Assembly (NCBI RefSeq): GCF_027107535.1
Contig: NZ_CP114283.1
Coordinates: 5,022,001-5,086,000 of the forward strand
Direction: 5' to 3'
Length of the DNA: 64,000 bases
Source of the DNA: Streptomyces aurantiacus
GTDB taxonomy: Bacteria > Actinomycetota > Actinomycetes > Streptomycetales > Streptomycetaceae
Part shown: piece after piece, positions 18,642 to 27,273 of the stretch
How positions within the stretch are numbered: position 1 is the stretch's first letter
How the letters are laid out: every line of letters begins with the position of its first letter
Translations under genes and position numbers: made by a program
The notes under the pieces: generated by a model
Database searches by the model: none
What the model was told of the DNA's origin: nothing
Seen by the model: the letters and a program-made list of their open reading frames with translations, nothing else

Positions 18642-18758
18642 CTAGTCCGGAAAAGGTCGGTTGCCATAGCCGAGGAGATGGCCTCGTACCTGCGGGCCGG
18701 CGGGATCGGCGTGGACGTCGAGCACCGACACATCGGTCGGCCGATCCTCCCGCACTGA
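18642..18758 (+). pseudogene. 3' remnant of a gene cut by the IS1380 element
   Basis: Immediately after the IS1380 end an open frame reads VRKRSVAIAEEMASYLRAGG and ends DVEHRHIGRPILPH before TGA 18756-18758. Codon use is coding-like, but no start exists because the element replaces the 5' part. It precedes two small genes typical of actinomycete integrative elements. I do not recognise the family. Confidence 0.45.
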
Positions 18759-18810
18759 CGAGTTCCGGCGACAGGAGGCCGCCGCACACAACGATCTGGA
18801 GGTGCCCGCC

Positions 18811-19185
18811 GTGGAGTACGTGCCCCTGCCCGCCGAGGTCTACGACGCGCCCCTGCCGCTGGACGCCTACCGCCAGGCCCCGCCCGTCGAGGAAGAGGCG
18901 GCCGCCGTCGAGGACCTGATGGACACCACCGAGTGGCGGGGTAACCGGGAGTACTGGCTACGCCGGGCAGCACTGTCAGACCGCCGCGCCCTCGCGGCGA
19001 CCGTCGACACCCTTCTGCAGGGCGGCGCGCAGTCGGACGCCTGGCTGTTGCGCGAGTTCGACGATGCCCACGGCACGAGCGTGGGCAAGCACCCGCCGTT
19101 CGCGGACGAGTGGGACAGCGCCGGCGGCAGCCGCCCCTACGTCCGCCAGGAGTACCTGACCTGGATCACATCGCCTCTACGATGA
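18811..19185 (+). CDS. Hypothetical protein of an actinomycete mobile element (124 aa)
   Basis: I choose the GTG at 18811 because GGAGG (18798-18802) sits eight bases before it; a GTG at 18802 overlaps that site. The product is acidic and soluble (VEYVPLPAEVYDAPLPLDAY at the start), with no domain I know. Its TGA overlaps the ATG of the next gene by four bases (ATGA at 19182), so the two are probably translationally coupled. The context suggests cargo of a pSAM2-like or plasmid-derived element. Confidence 0.65.
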   Translation: MEYVPLPAEVYDAPLPLDAYRQAPPVEEEAAAVEDLMDTTEWRGNREYWLRRAALSDRRALAATVDTLLQGGAQSDAWLLREFDDAHGTSVGKHPPFADEWDSAGGSRPYVRQEYLTWITSPLR

Positions 19186-19412
19186 CCAGCGTGACCTCTC
19201 GCCGCGCACTTGGTGCTGGCCCCCAGACCGCGCACAGTATCCGCGCGGCCCAGGCCGACCTGCTCGATTCTCTTCCCGGCATCGGGATGCCCGATGTTGG
19301 CGAGCTACGGGCCAGAGGGGTGCTCGCGGCTCAGCCGTCGTCGGCCCCGGCCCCACGACGTACCCTCGGGACCGGTGGCCGTCCCGACGTCCCGTCCAGC
19401 AGCAGTGGCTGA
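19182..19412 (+). CDS. Small hypothetical protein coupled to the upstream gene
   Basis: 76 residues from the ATG at 19182, which overlaps the stop of the preceding gene as ATGA. The N-terminal half (ALGAGPQTAHSIRAAQADLL, then LPGIGMPDVGELRARGVL) looks structured; the C-terminal half is Pro/Ser-rich. No family is recognised. Confidence rests mainly on the overlap. The 264 bases downstream to the oxidoreductase show nothing clear. Confidence 0.5.
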   Translation: MTSVTSRRALGAGPQTAHSIRAAQADLLDSLPGIGMPDVGELRARGVLAAQPSSAPAPRRTLGTGGRPDVPSSSSG

Positions 19413-19676
19413 GATCTCCTCACCACCGTCCGCCGAGCCGAGACGTCGACTACGGCCTTGGGGACCAACGGAACAGCCATTAGCGCTAAGTGCCTGTGTC
19501 TGCGCCGCTCATGACAGTTGGTGGGCAGGCTGGTGGTTCGGGTTGGCAGGCTCGTTGAGCGGTGCCGCGGCTACTTGGGGTCCTGGCTGTCTCAGAGGCA
19601 GACGAACGGTGGGGACTCATTCGGCTAGGGGTGAAACCGCTTTCCTCCCCTGATCATCGGGCTCAGAATGATCTGC

Positions 19677-20615
19677 ATGACGACGACACGGGTGATCACA
19701 CAGCAGGCCATCGGCAGCTCCGACGTGCTGGAGCTCGCCGAGATACCCGTGCCCTCGCCGGGCCCCGGCGAGGTCCTGGTCCGGGTACGGGCCACCGGTA
19801 TGAACCCCGCGGACTGGAAGGTCCGCATCGGCAAGGTGGACTTCTTCGGCCCGCCGCCGTTCGTGCTCGGCCACGAGTTCAGCGGCACGGTGGAGGCCGT
19901 CGGCGAGGCCGTCACCCGCTTCGCGGTGGGCGAGGAAGTTTACGGCTGGACCGTCCCGCCACACGGCAGCCACGCCGACCACGTGGTGGTCCCCGAGGAT
20001 CGAATCGCGCCCAAGCCGCGCACCCTCGACCACGTCGCCGCCGCCGCCCTGCCGATCTCCGGCTTCACCGCCTACCAGGCCCTGGTCACCCTCTCCGACG
20101 TACAGCCCGGCCAGCGAGTGCTGATCCACGGCGCGGCCGGCGGGGTTGGCCACCTCGGCGTACAGATCGCCAAGGCCCGGGGCGCGTACGTTATCGGCAC
20201 GGCCCGAGCCGCCAAGCACGACTACCTGCGCGGACTCGGCGCCGACGAGCTGATTGACTATACGGTGGAAGACTTTTCGGCCCTGCGCGGCATCGACGCG
20301 GTGCTGGACACCATCAGCAACGATTACGGCCCGCGCTCGCTGCCCACCCTTAAGCCAGGCGGCATTCTGGTCGACGTCGTCGGCGTCGGCGTGGACCGCA
20401 CCGAGGTGACGGCACGCGCCGCCGAACTCGGCATGCGGTTCGTGGAGTTCTTCCTGGATCCGACCCCCGCCGTGCTGACCGCCTTCGCCGAACTCGTCGA
20501 CACCCACGGCGTACGCCCCACGATCTCCGAGACTTTCCCGCTCACCGAGTGCGCGAAGGCCCACGAGCTCAGCGAAACCGGCCGGGTACAGGGAAAGATC
20601 GTCCTCGTGCCTTAG
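19677..20615 (+). CDS. NADP-dependent quinone-oxidoreductase-like protein (MDR family)
   Basis: About 312 residues. The GroES-like N-domain has NPADWKVRIG and FVLGHEFSGTVEAVGEAV. The nucleotide-binding site is VLIHGAAGGVGHLGVQIAKARGA. The catalytic-zinc cysteines are absent, as in zinc-free quinone reductases, and the C-terminus GRVQGKIVLVP is standard. It probably reduces quinones or enones with NADPH in the cytoplasm. The ATG at 19677 (MTTTRVI) matches family starts; an ATG three codons earlier is possible. Just after it (20616-20785) there is only degenerate sequence. Confidence 0.92.
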   Translation: MTTTRVITQQAIGSSDVLELAEIPVPSPGPGEVLVRVRATGMNPADWKVRIGKVDFFGPPPFVLGHEFSGTVEAVGEAVTRFAVGEEVYGWTVPPHGSHADHVVVPEDRIAPKPRTLDHVAAAALPISGFTAYQALVTLSDVQPGQRVLIHGAAGGVGHLGVQIAKARGAYVIGTARAAKHDYLRGLGADELIDYTVEDFSALRGIDAVLDTISNDYGPRSLPTLKPGGILVDVVGVGVDRTEVTARAAELGMRFVEFFLDPTPAVLTAFAELVDTHGVRPTISETFPLTECAKAHELSETGRVQGKIVLVP

Positions 20616-20785
20616 CACCGCATCAGGCAGCGTTTGCCCTGGCGAAAGCCTCACGCCGCAGCAGGTGCAGGAGATCACGGGGTTGTCCGCGCGGCAGATT
20701 TCGACGGCGTCGACTACCTGCGCAAGCATTTTGAGCAGGAAAGGCCAGGCGGGGCGGCTGCATGACCGCGGTCGCGTGGGTGGTC

Positions 20786-21475
20786 TCAGGCGGCGGCAGC
20801 AGACAGGAGCGGGTCGATCTCTTCGCGGGAGGCGGTGGTGTGGGTGAGGAGGACCGCGGAGAAGCCGTCGCCGTGCTCGTCGACGCCGGTGTCCTTGGCA
20901 AGGGCCTTGCGGGGCAGCAGGCCGAGGCGGCAGACGCCGTCGGTGATGGTGAAGTCGATGAACTTGTCGCTGTAGTCGCGGTCGGCGCTCATGCCGATTG
21001 CTTCGTAGAAAGTCTTGGACGCCTTGGGCTTGGTGACGCCGACATAGCTGGCGGTCTCGGTCGGCTTCGGCGGCCTGCTCGCCGGCCCGGTGTCCTTATT
21101 GGTGGCCGCGGCCAGCTTCCACACCGCCCCGTCGGGTGCCTGGTAGACGGCGGTGAACTCACCGAAGGGCTGCTTCTTCGCCGGCTTGACGACCCTCGCC
21201 CCACCCGCGGTGGCATCGTCCAGGAGCGCCTTGACCTCGCTGGGCTGAGTGACGATGAAGGACAGGACGAACCCGCGGAACCCGGAGGTCGCCGGGTCCG
21301 CATCGATGTCGGCGGCGAGTGCGTCGATCTGGCGTAGGGCAAGCCGTCCGGTGCCGTGCAGGTCCAGGCCGGCGGCCGGATCGTCGTCGGTGGTCGGGGT
21401 TGAGAACGCGGCCGTGTCGAACTCCTGCGCGGCTTCGGTCTGCGTTGCCGAAGCCGCCCCCCATACCGGGCTCAC
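20786..21475 (-). pseudogene. Truncated VOC/glyoxalase-like protein
   Basis: The 229-residue frame carries two VOC-type half-domains: RGFVLSFIVTQPSEVKALLDDA with APDGAVWKLAA, then TETASYVGVTKPKASKTFYEAIGM and DKFIDFTITDGVCRLGLL. It stops in AAAA before the last strand block of the second domain. The N-terminal ~35 residues do not look like a normal VOC start, so both ends seem damaged. Its GTG overlaps the TGA of the Tn3 remnant (GTGA), which could drive translation. It may bind or modify a small molecule if folded. Confidence 0.6.
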
Positions 21476-22660
21476 TCGTCCTGGCCGTCGTCATCGTCGT
21501 CGAGATCGACGGCTTCCGGATCGCGCAGCGGGCGCAGGCCGTCGACCGGCTGGGTGGCGGTGAAGCTGTAGCGGCCCAGGATGTTCAGATTCTTGTGCTT
21601 GAGCGGGGAGAGCCGCGCCACGTCCTCGTCGCGGATCTCGTGGCCCTCGGCGCGGAGCTGGGCGACCGCGGCGTCGATGTAGCGAGTCGTCCAGAGAACG
21701 ACCGCGTTCAGGACGAGTTTCAGCGAGCCCAACTGATCCTCCATCCCGTCCCGGTATGCCTGGTGGATGGTGCCCTTCTTGCCGTGGCAGATCTCGCGGG
21801 CAAGCTTGTGGCGGGACTCCTGGACGGTGAGCTGCTTGTGCATCTGCCGCCGGTAGGTGTCGTTCATGGGGTCGACGACGGCGAGCAGGTGCAGGGTCTT
21901 GGCGATCCGCCCGTACTCGGCGAACGCCTGCCCCAGCGGGGTCGGGTGGCCCTCACGGCCGAACATCCGCAGCAGGTTGTACGCCCTGACCTGGTTGGTG
22001 ACCAGGGAGCCGGCCACCCGCAGCATGTCCGGCCGGTGCGTGATCACCTTCTTCACGTTCACCTTGTTGCGGGCGATGGCCTCCAGCGGCCCGTACCCGC
22101 CCGTGTTCTCGGCGCCGGGCATCTGGGCCTTCCAGAACCGCTGGTCCTCCAGATCCTTGAAGCGCGGGGAGAACCGGTAGCCGAGCATCTTGAAGATGCC
22201 GAACACCATGTCGGAGTAGGAGGCGTTGTCGGTGGCGACCATCTCCGGCTTCACCCCGCCGTCCAGGTTCAGCAGCGCGTCCAGGATGAACAGGGAGTCA
22301 CGCGGCGTGCCGGGCACCACCATCTGCCCGATACCGATCACCTGGTCATTGATCGCGTTCAGCCAGGTGATGCCCTTCTTCTTCGCGAAGTACTTCGGCG
22401 AGGGTGCGGCGTTGATCGTCCGCGTGGGCACGACGAAGCGCAGGCCGTCGACGGAGGCCAGTAGTCCCTTGCCCCAGAACTGCACGATCGGCACCCGGGC
22501 CTGGGCCTTAATGAGGGCAGCGTTGGCCATAGCGATGGTGTCGCTGCGCAGGTAGTACTGGTCGACGTGGACCAGCCGGGATCGGGTCAGTGCCTCGGAG
22601 CCCGGGTTGATGACCGGCGTCATGCCGATGTTGCACGCCTCCGAGACCAGCAGCGCGACC
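21472..22660 (-). pseudogene. Tn3-family transposase, 5'-truncated
   Basis: Homology begins near 22660 with VALLVSEACNIG and runs through VDQYYLRSDTIAMANAALI, GGVKPEMVATDNASYSDMVFG and LKLVLNAVVLWTTRYIDAAV, ending DDDDDGQDE. This is the C-terminal ~390 residues of a roughly 1000-residue Tn3 transposase, including part of the DDE core. The residues upstream in the open frame derive from the other strand's sequence. No terminal repeats or resolvase are seen nearby, so it is a dead fragment. Confidence 0.85.
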
Positions 22661-22969
22661 ATCGACGTCGGCCTCGACCTGCAGCTGGGCAGTCTCACCC
22701 TCGCCCTGGACGGCCAGGACTTCACACCGCACCACGCCCTGGTGCAGTTCGCCTCTGTCGAGGAGGCACCGTGGACAGCGCAGGAGGTCAAGTTCTCGGC
22801 CACGGGGCCGGACGGCAAGTCCGTGGGATTGACCGTGGATCTCCTCAACCACGCCTACGACGGCCCTCGTGCTGGAGTTCCCGCCACGATCTGGAAGGTC
22901 GTGGCCCTCGCCGCGACCTCTGCCGGAGACGCCGGCATTACCTACGCGCCTCCTGGCCACGCCGGATGA
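22660..22969 (+). pseudogene. 5'-truncated hypothetical gene abutting the Tn3 remnant
   Basis: From the breakpoint a coding-like frame reads VGLDLQLGSLTLALDGQDF, FASVEEAPWTAQEVKFSATG and ATIWKVVALAATSAGDAG to TGA 22967-22969. No proper start is present; the upstream DNA is the Tn3 fragment on the other strand. I do not know the family. Confidence 0.45.
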
Positions 22970-23294
22970 CACCTCAAACTAGGCCACGAAAGGCCATCAG
23001 GAATGAGGAAGGTCTCGTCATGACGGGGCCTCCCTCGATCTGTGACGGCAAATCCGAAGCCCGCTTCCTGCCGCAGTTACTGTAGTGGCAGCCGCGGGAT
23101 GGGGTTGGGATATCTCCAGGGCCGCCTAGACGGGACACTCACCGGAATCGCGGCAGGCAGGGGGACGTCTCCATCACCGGGAGTCGTGAGTTGTCCGCGG
23201 GCGGGTTGTGGTTGCTCGCGTCCACGCGGCGGAGCCGCATGTGTCACGGCCCCGGCCCCCTGAAAGCAAAGAGCACGCGCACGGCCCCTGCTCC
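22970..23294. other. 325-base region without a recognisable gene
   Basis: Short frames only. It contains a partial TTGTCCGCGGGC motif near 23190, reminiscent of the 3540 and 4645 palindromes but not inverted. Nothing else stands out. Confidence 0.4.
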
Positions 23295-24065
23295 TCACGT
23301 GCCCAACGCCCCGTCGATGCCGTCCCCGTTGAGATGCGTGGCGAAGAAATCGTCGATGCGTCGCCACGCGTCGACGGCGGACTCCGGGTGCGGCCTGATT
23401 CCGGCGACACGCATCAGCGGACGCAGCGCGCGTGGCCCGACCTCGGCGTCGTTCAGGAAGGAGTGCCCGGCCTCCGGATACTCCTTGACGTCGTGGACGA
23501 CGCCGAGCCGGTCGAGCGACGCCTCCAGACCGGAGGCCGCGCCCTTCAGCGTACGGTCACGGGCCCCGTAACTTGCGACGACGGGGCAGGAACCGGTGAG
23601 CGCCTGTTCGACATGCCTGGGCAGGCGGCCGTAGTTGACGGCGGCGGCGGCATAGTCGCCGCCGCCCACGGCGAGGAGGGCGAAGGAACCGCCCATGCAG
23701 AAGCCGATGACGCCGATCCGCCCGGTGCAGTCGGGATCCCGGGCGAGGTGGGTGCGGGCAGCCTCGATGTCATGGAAGGCCCGGCCGCGTCCGGACAGGG
23801 CGGCCCGGAAGGTCGGCACCAGGCAGCGTACGGCCCCTCCGTCGGTGAACAGGTCGGGCATGACGACGAGGTACCCGGCTCTCGCCAGCCGCTCTGCCTG
23901 GCGGTGCATCACGTCATTGAGGCCCAGCGCCTCATGGATCACGACGACACCGGGCCAGGGTCCCGGCCCGATGGGCCGGGTGAGATGGCCGGTGAGCCGA
24001 CGGGAGCCACCGCGGGCGGCGCTGAGCCCGCTCAGATCGACGGCGGTGGTGGTCGTGGCGGACAA
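23295..24065 (-). CDS. Dienelactone hydrolase family protein
   Basis: A 256-residue alpha/beta hydrolase. The nucleophile motif is GVIGFCMGGSFALLA with Cys as nucleophile, as in DLH enzymes. VVVIHEALGLNDVMHRQAERLA is the oxyanion region, and EAGHSFLND supplies the His. It probably hydrolyses a lactone or ester in the cytoplasm. The TTG start at 24063-24065 follows GGAGGAGAG at good spacing; a longer frame to 24239 overlaps the next gene. The lipoprotein gene lies just upstream on the same strand. Confidence 0.88.
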   Translation of the reverse strand: MSATTTTAVDLSGLSAARGGSRRLTGHLTRPIGPGPWPGVVVIHEALGLNDVMHRQAERLARAGYLVVMPDLFTDGGAVRCLVPTFRAALSGRGRAFHDIEAARTHLARDPDCTGRIGVIGFCMGGSFALLAVGGGDYAAAAVNYGRLPRHVEQALTGSCPVVASYGARDRTLKGAASGLEASLDRLGVVHDVKEYPEAGHSFLNDAEVGPRALRPLMRVAGIRPHPESAVDAWRRIDDFFATHLNGDGIDGALGT

Positions 24066-24111
24066 ACTCTCCTCCAGGGGAGGTCTGGGGCGGGGGTGGC
24101 CGGAGTGAGGC

Positions 24112-24747
24112 CTACGGTGCGATGAAGGGCTGGACGCGCTTGCGGTAGTCCTTGGGCCGCACTTCGTTGTAGTACTTGTCCTTGTCCTCGCCCTCTGAGG
24201 TGAAGATGTACACCGGGCACTCGTCGGACTTGGCCTCACCGGTGTGCTCGTACAGTTCTTCGCCCGTCCGCGACTCGACCACGCTCAGCCGGTAGGAGGT
24301 GTTGTACGTGCGTATCTTCAGCGGCTTGTCGTCATCGGTCTCCATGTCGCACACCTTGCCGGTCGGGGTCGCCTTGGTGCGTTCGACGCAGACGACCAGC
24401 TCGGCTTCGGCGGGCTTGTCCGTGTAGCCGAGGATCCAGCCCCTGGGGAAGTCGCCGGAGGGCGGCTCGAACTGTGACCAGCTGTCGCCGGGGTTGTTCA
24501 TCAGCATCGCCGGATGCACGGTCTTCTTCGTACGGTCGTAGGCGGGCATCCCCGCGTAGCCGAGCCCGTCCGTGCACACGCGCTCCAGATCCAGGGCGAA
24601 CGCCGGCACGTCCGGCCCCTCGGCTGCCGAACCCGTCGACGGCGACGTGCCGGCACCCCCTCCCGGGCTTCCCGTGAGCGACGAGCATCCGGACAGGACC
24701 ACAGCCAGAAGCCCGGCGGTGACCAGGATCGAAGACCTTGAAGACAT
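24112..24747 (-). CDS. Secreted lipoprotein of unknown function
   Basis: 211 residues with a signal peptide and lipobox VVLSGC (Cys near residue 21), a Gly/Ser/Pro linker, then a globular domain with four conserved-looking Cys (RVCTDGLGYAG, LVVCVERT, KVCDME, DECPVYIF). It was presumably attached outside the membrane. GGGGGAT lies six bases before the ATG. A 12-bp inverted repeat lies 31-63 bases upstream (24778-24810). It is upstream of, and possibly co-transcribed with, the dienelactone hydrolase. Confidence 0.8.
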   Translation of the reverse strand: MSSRSSILVTAGLLAVVLSGCSSLTGSPGGGAGTSPSTGSAAEGPDVPAFALDLERVCTDGLGYAGMPAYDRTKKTVHPAMLMNNPGDSWSQFEPPSGDFPRGWILGYTDKPAEAELVVCVERTKATPTGKVCDMETDDDKPLKIRTYNTSYRLSVVESRTGEELYEHTGEAKSDECPVYIFTSEGEDKDKYYNEVRPKDYRKRVQPFIAP

Positions 24748-24777
24748 TGGGATCCCCCATCGAAGAAAGAACAGCAG

Positions 24778-24810
24778 CAGGGCATGTCCCCCTCCCCCGG
24801 ACATGCCCTG
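24778..24810. promoter_or_regulatory. 12-bp inverted repeat upstream of the lipoprotein gene
   Basis: CAGGGCATGTCC (24778-24789) and its complement (24799-24810) with a 9-base C-rich loop. The position before the start codon suggests an operator or leader structure; a terminator of a lost gene is possible. Confidence 0.5.
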
Positions 24811-24880
24811 TCCCCCCACCTGCTGAGAAGAGGGTGCCGTGCACCTGCTGCCGGGGGCATGGGGGAAGAGCCCCCATCTA

Positions 24881-26117
24881 GTGCTGTGACCGCGTTGGTT
24901 CGCCGGGTTGGTGATCGTGGCGGTTGGATGGGCGGTGACGTCCGATCCGATCGCTGGAGGTGCGGTGGCTGAGCCTGTCCGTGTGCGCAGACTGACCGAC
25001 CAGGAGGGGCAGAAGCTGCAGCAGATCGTGCGTCGGGGCAGCACCAGTTCGGTGCGTTACCGGCGGGCGATGATGCTGCTGGCCTCGGCCGGCGGGAACC
25101 GGGTGCCGGTGATCGCCCAGCTGGTCCAGGCCGACGAGGACACCGTCCGCGACGTGATCCACCGCTTCAACGAGATCGGCCTGGCCTGCCTGGACCCTCA
25201 GTGGGCGGGAGGCCGTCCCCGCCGACTCAGCCCTGACGACGAGGACTTCGTCGTGGCGACGGCCACCACCCGCCCGACCAAGCTCGGTCAGCCCTTCACC
25301 CGCTGGTCACTGCGCAAACTCGTCGGCTACCTGCGGAAAATCCACGGTCGGGTCATCCGGATCGGCCGCGAGACCTTACGCGGCCTGCTCGCCCGACGCG
25401 GTGTCACCTTCCAGCGCACCAAGACGTGGAAGGAGTCCCCCGACCCGGACCGCGAGACGAAGCTGGACCGGATCGAAGAGGTCCTCGACCGATTCCCAGA
25501 CCGGGTCTTCGCCTTCGACGAATTCGGCCCGCTCGGGATCCGGCCCACCGCGGGCTCGGGCTGGGCAGAACGCAAACGCCCCGACCGGCTGCCCGCCACC
25601 TACCACCGCACCCACGGAGTCCGCTACTTCCACGGCTGCTACTCGGTCGGCGACGACACCCTGTGGGGCGTCAACCACCGCAAGAAGGGCGCCGCGAACA
25701 CGCTGGCCGCGCTGAAATCGATCCGCGCCGCCCGGCCCGACGGCGCCCCCATCTACGTGATCCTGGACAACCTGTCCGCCCACAAGGGCACCGACATCCG
25801 CCGCTGGGCCAGGAAACACAAGGTCGAACTGTGCTTCACCCCGACCTACGCCTCGTGGGCCAACCCGATCGAGGCCCACTTCGGACCGCTGAGGCAGTTC
25901 ACCATCGCCAACTCCCACCACCCCAACCACACCGTCCAGACCCGCGCCCTGCACGCCTACCTGCGCTGGCGCAACGCCAACGCCCGCCACCGCGACGTCC
26001 TGACCGCCGAACGTAAGGAACGCGCCCGCATCCGCAGCGAGAAGAACATCCGCTGGGGCGGACGCCCCCTCGCCGCTGCGGCCTGAACGACCCGGCGAAC
26101 CAATGCGGTCAGAGCAC
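24881..26117 (+). mobile_element. IS630-family element A
   Basis: Inverted ends GTGCTGTGACCGCGTTGGTT (left, 24881) and the complement of GTGCTCTGACCGCATTGGTT (right, 26117) are flanked by TA at 24879-24880 and 26118-26119, the standard IS630 target. It contains one intact transposase. The right TA is also the left TA of element B. Confidence 0.9.
24965..26086 (+). CDS. IS630-family transposase
   Basis: 373 residues from the GTG at 24965, preceded by GGAGG. Helix-turn-helix VIAQLVQADEDTVRDVIHRF; then the DDE/D core with FAFDEFGPLGIRP (Asp), PIYVILDNLSAHKG (Asp) and PTYASWANPIEAHFGPL (acidic third residue). It appears complete and belongs to element A. Confidence 0.92.
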   Translation: MAEPVRVRRLTDQEGQKLQQIVRRGSTSSVRYRRAMMLLASAGGNRVPVIAQLVQADEDTVRDVIHRFNEIGLACLDPQWAGGRPRRLSPDDEDFVVATATTRPTKLGQPFTRWSLRKLVGYLRKIHGRVIRIGRETLRGLLARRGVTFQRTKTWKESPDPDRETKLDRIEEVLDRFPDRVFAFDEFGPLGIRPTAGSGWAERKRPDRLPATYHRTHGVRYFHGCYSVGDDTLWGVNHRKKGAANTLAALKSIRAARPDGAPIYVILDNLSAHKGTDIRRWARKHKVELCFTPTYASWANPIEAHFGPLRQFTIANSHHPNHTVQTRALHAYLRWRNANARHRDVLTAERKERARIRSEKNIRWGGRPLAAAA

Positions 26118-27238
26118 TAGTGTCCTGCGCCAGAGATCCGTCGGCAGAAGCGGGCGAGGGAGTCGAGGATCTCTTCGGCTGTCTTGGTCCAGATGAACGG
26201 CTTGGGGTCTTCGTTCCAGTCCTTGACCCAGGCCCGGATGTCGGCTTCCAGGGCCTGGATGTTCTTGTGTGCGCCGCGGCGGATCATCTGGTGGGCCAGG
26301 TAGCCGAACCACCGCTCGACCTGGTTGATCCAGGAGGAGCCGGTCGGGGTGAAGTGCAGCTCGAACCGCGGGTGTTTGGCCAGCCAGGCTTTGATCGCAG
26401 GGGTCTTGTGGGTGCCGTAGTTGTCCACGATCAGATGGACCTGCAGGTGTGCGGGCACCTCTTTGTCGATCCGGATCAGGAACTTCTTGAACTCCGCGGC
26501 CCGGTGCCGGCGGTGCAGGGCAGTGATGACCTCACCCGTGGCGACGTCGAACGCGGCGAACAAGGTGGTCAGGCCGTTGCGGACGTAGTCGTGGGTGCGC
26601 CGCTCGGGCATGCCCGGCATTATCGGCAGCACCGGCTGGGACCGGTCCAGGGCCTGGATCTGCGACTTCTCGTCCACCGAGAGCACCTCCGCACCCTCAG
26701 GAGGGTTGAAGTACAGGCCCACGACGTCGTAGACCTTCTCCACGAACAGCGGGTCCGTCGACAGCTTGAAGGTGTCCGCCAGATGCGGCCTGAGCTGGAA
26801 CTGCCGCCAGATCCGGCCCACGGTCGACTTCGACAGGCCGCTGTGCTGGGCCATCGATTTCCTGGACCAGTGGGTGGCGTTCTTCGGCAGCTGTTCCAGC
26901 GTGGTGACCACCACCGCCTCCACCTGATCGACGCTGATGGTGGGCGGCCGGCCCGGCCTGGGCTCGTCGACCAGCCCGTCCAGCCGCTCGGCGAGAAAGC
27001 GCCGCCGCCACTTGCGGACCGTGTCCGCGGCCACCCGAAGCTCCCGGGCGACCACGACGATCGGCGGTACTTCCGGCCCCGCACACGCCAGGACAATCCG
27101 CGCTCGCAGGGCCAGGGCCTGGGCCGATGTCGCCCGACGCGTCCACCGCTCCAGCTCCGCCCGCTCCTCCGCGGACAGCAGCAACGGCTCCAACTTGGGG
27201 CCCCGACGAGGAACTGACGCACCAGCAGTAGAAGTCAC
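26117..27238 (-). CDS. IS630-family transposase
   Basis: About 373 residues from a GTG at 27236-27238 (a TTG at 27256 is possible). Helix-turn-helix VVARELRVAADTVRKWRRRF; catalytic motifs VLSVDEKSQIQALDRSQP, VHLIVDNYGTHKT and TPTGSSWINQVERWFGYL. Its stop codon TAG is completed by the duplicated TA target (26117-26119), so the reading frame ends exactly at the element boundary. It looks functional and differs from the element A transposase. Confidence 0.92.
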   Translation of the reverse strand: MTSTAGASVPRRGPKLEPLLLSAEERAELERWTRRATSAQALALRARIVLACAGPEVPPIVVVARELRVAADTVRKWRRRFLAERLDGLVDEPRPGRPPTISVDQVEAVVVTTLEQLPKNATHWSRKSMAQHSGLSKSTVGRIWRQFQLRPHLADTFKLSTDPLFVEKVYDVVGLYFNPPEGAEVLSVDEKSQIQALDRSQPVLPIMPGMPERRTHDYVRNGLTTLFAAFDVATGEVITALHRRHRAAEFKKFLIRIDKEVPAHLQVHLIVDNYGTHKTPAIKAWLAKHPRFELHFTPTGSSWINQVERWFGYLAHQMIRRGAHKNIQALEADIRAWVKDWNEDPKPFIWTKTAEEILDSLARFCRRISGAGH

Positions 27239-27273
27239 ACACCAACTAACGATCAACTACTGGCGCAGGACAC
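26120..27273 (-). mobile_element. IS630-family element B inserted in a BTAD regulator gene
   Basis: Ends GTGTCCTGCGCCAG (26120-26133) and its complement (27260-27273), flanked by TA at 26118-26119 and 27274-27275. The right TA lies within a CTA leucine codon of the regulator (L-AVEAASLDVNQF), showing the target was that gene. Confidence 0.9.

Noticed and set aside
20616..20785. Possible HTH remnant (LTPQQVQEITGLSARQI and DYLRKHFEQERPGG in different frames)
   Set aside because: Too short and frame-broken to assign; left as unannotated debris.
21319..22464. 381-residue plus-strand frame
   Set aside because: Antisense to the Tn3 transposase fragment.
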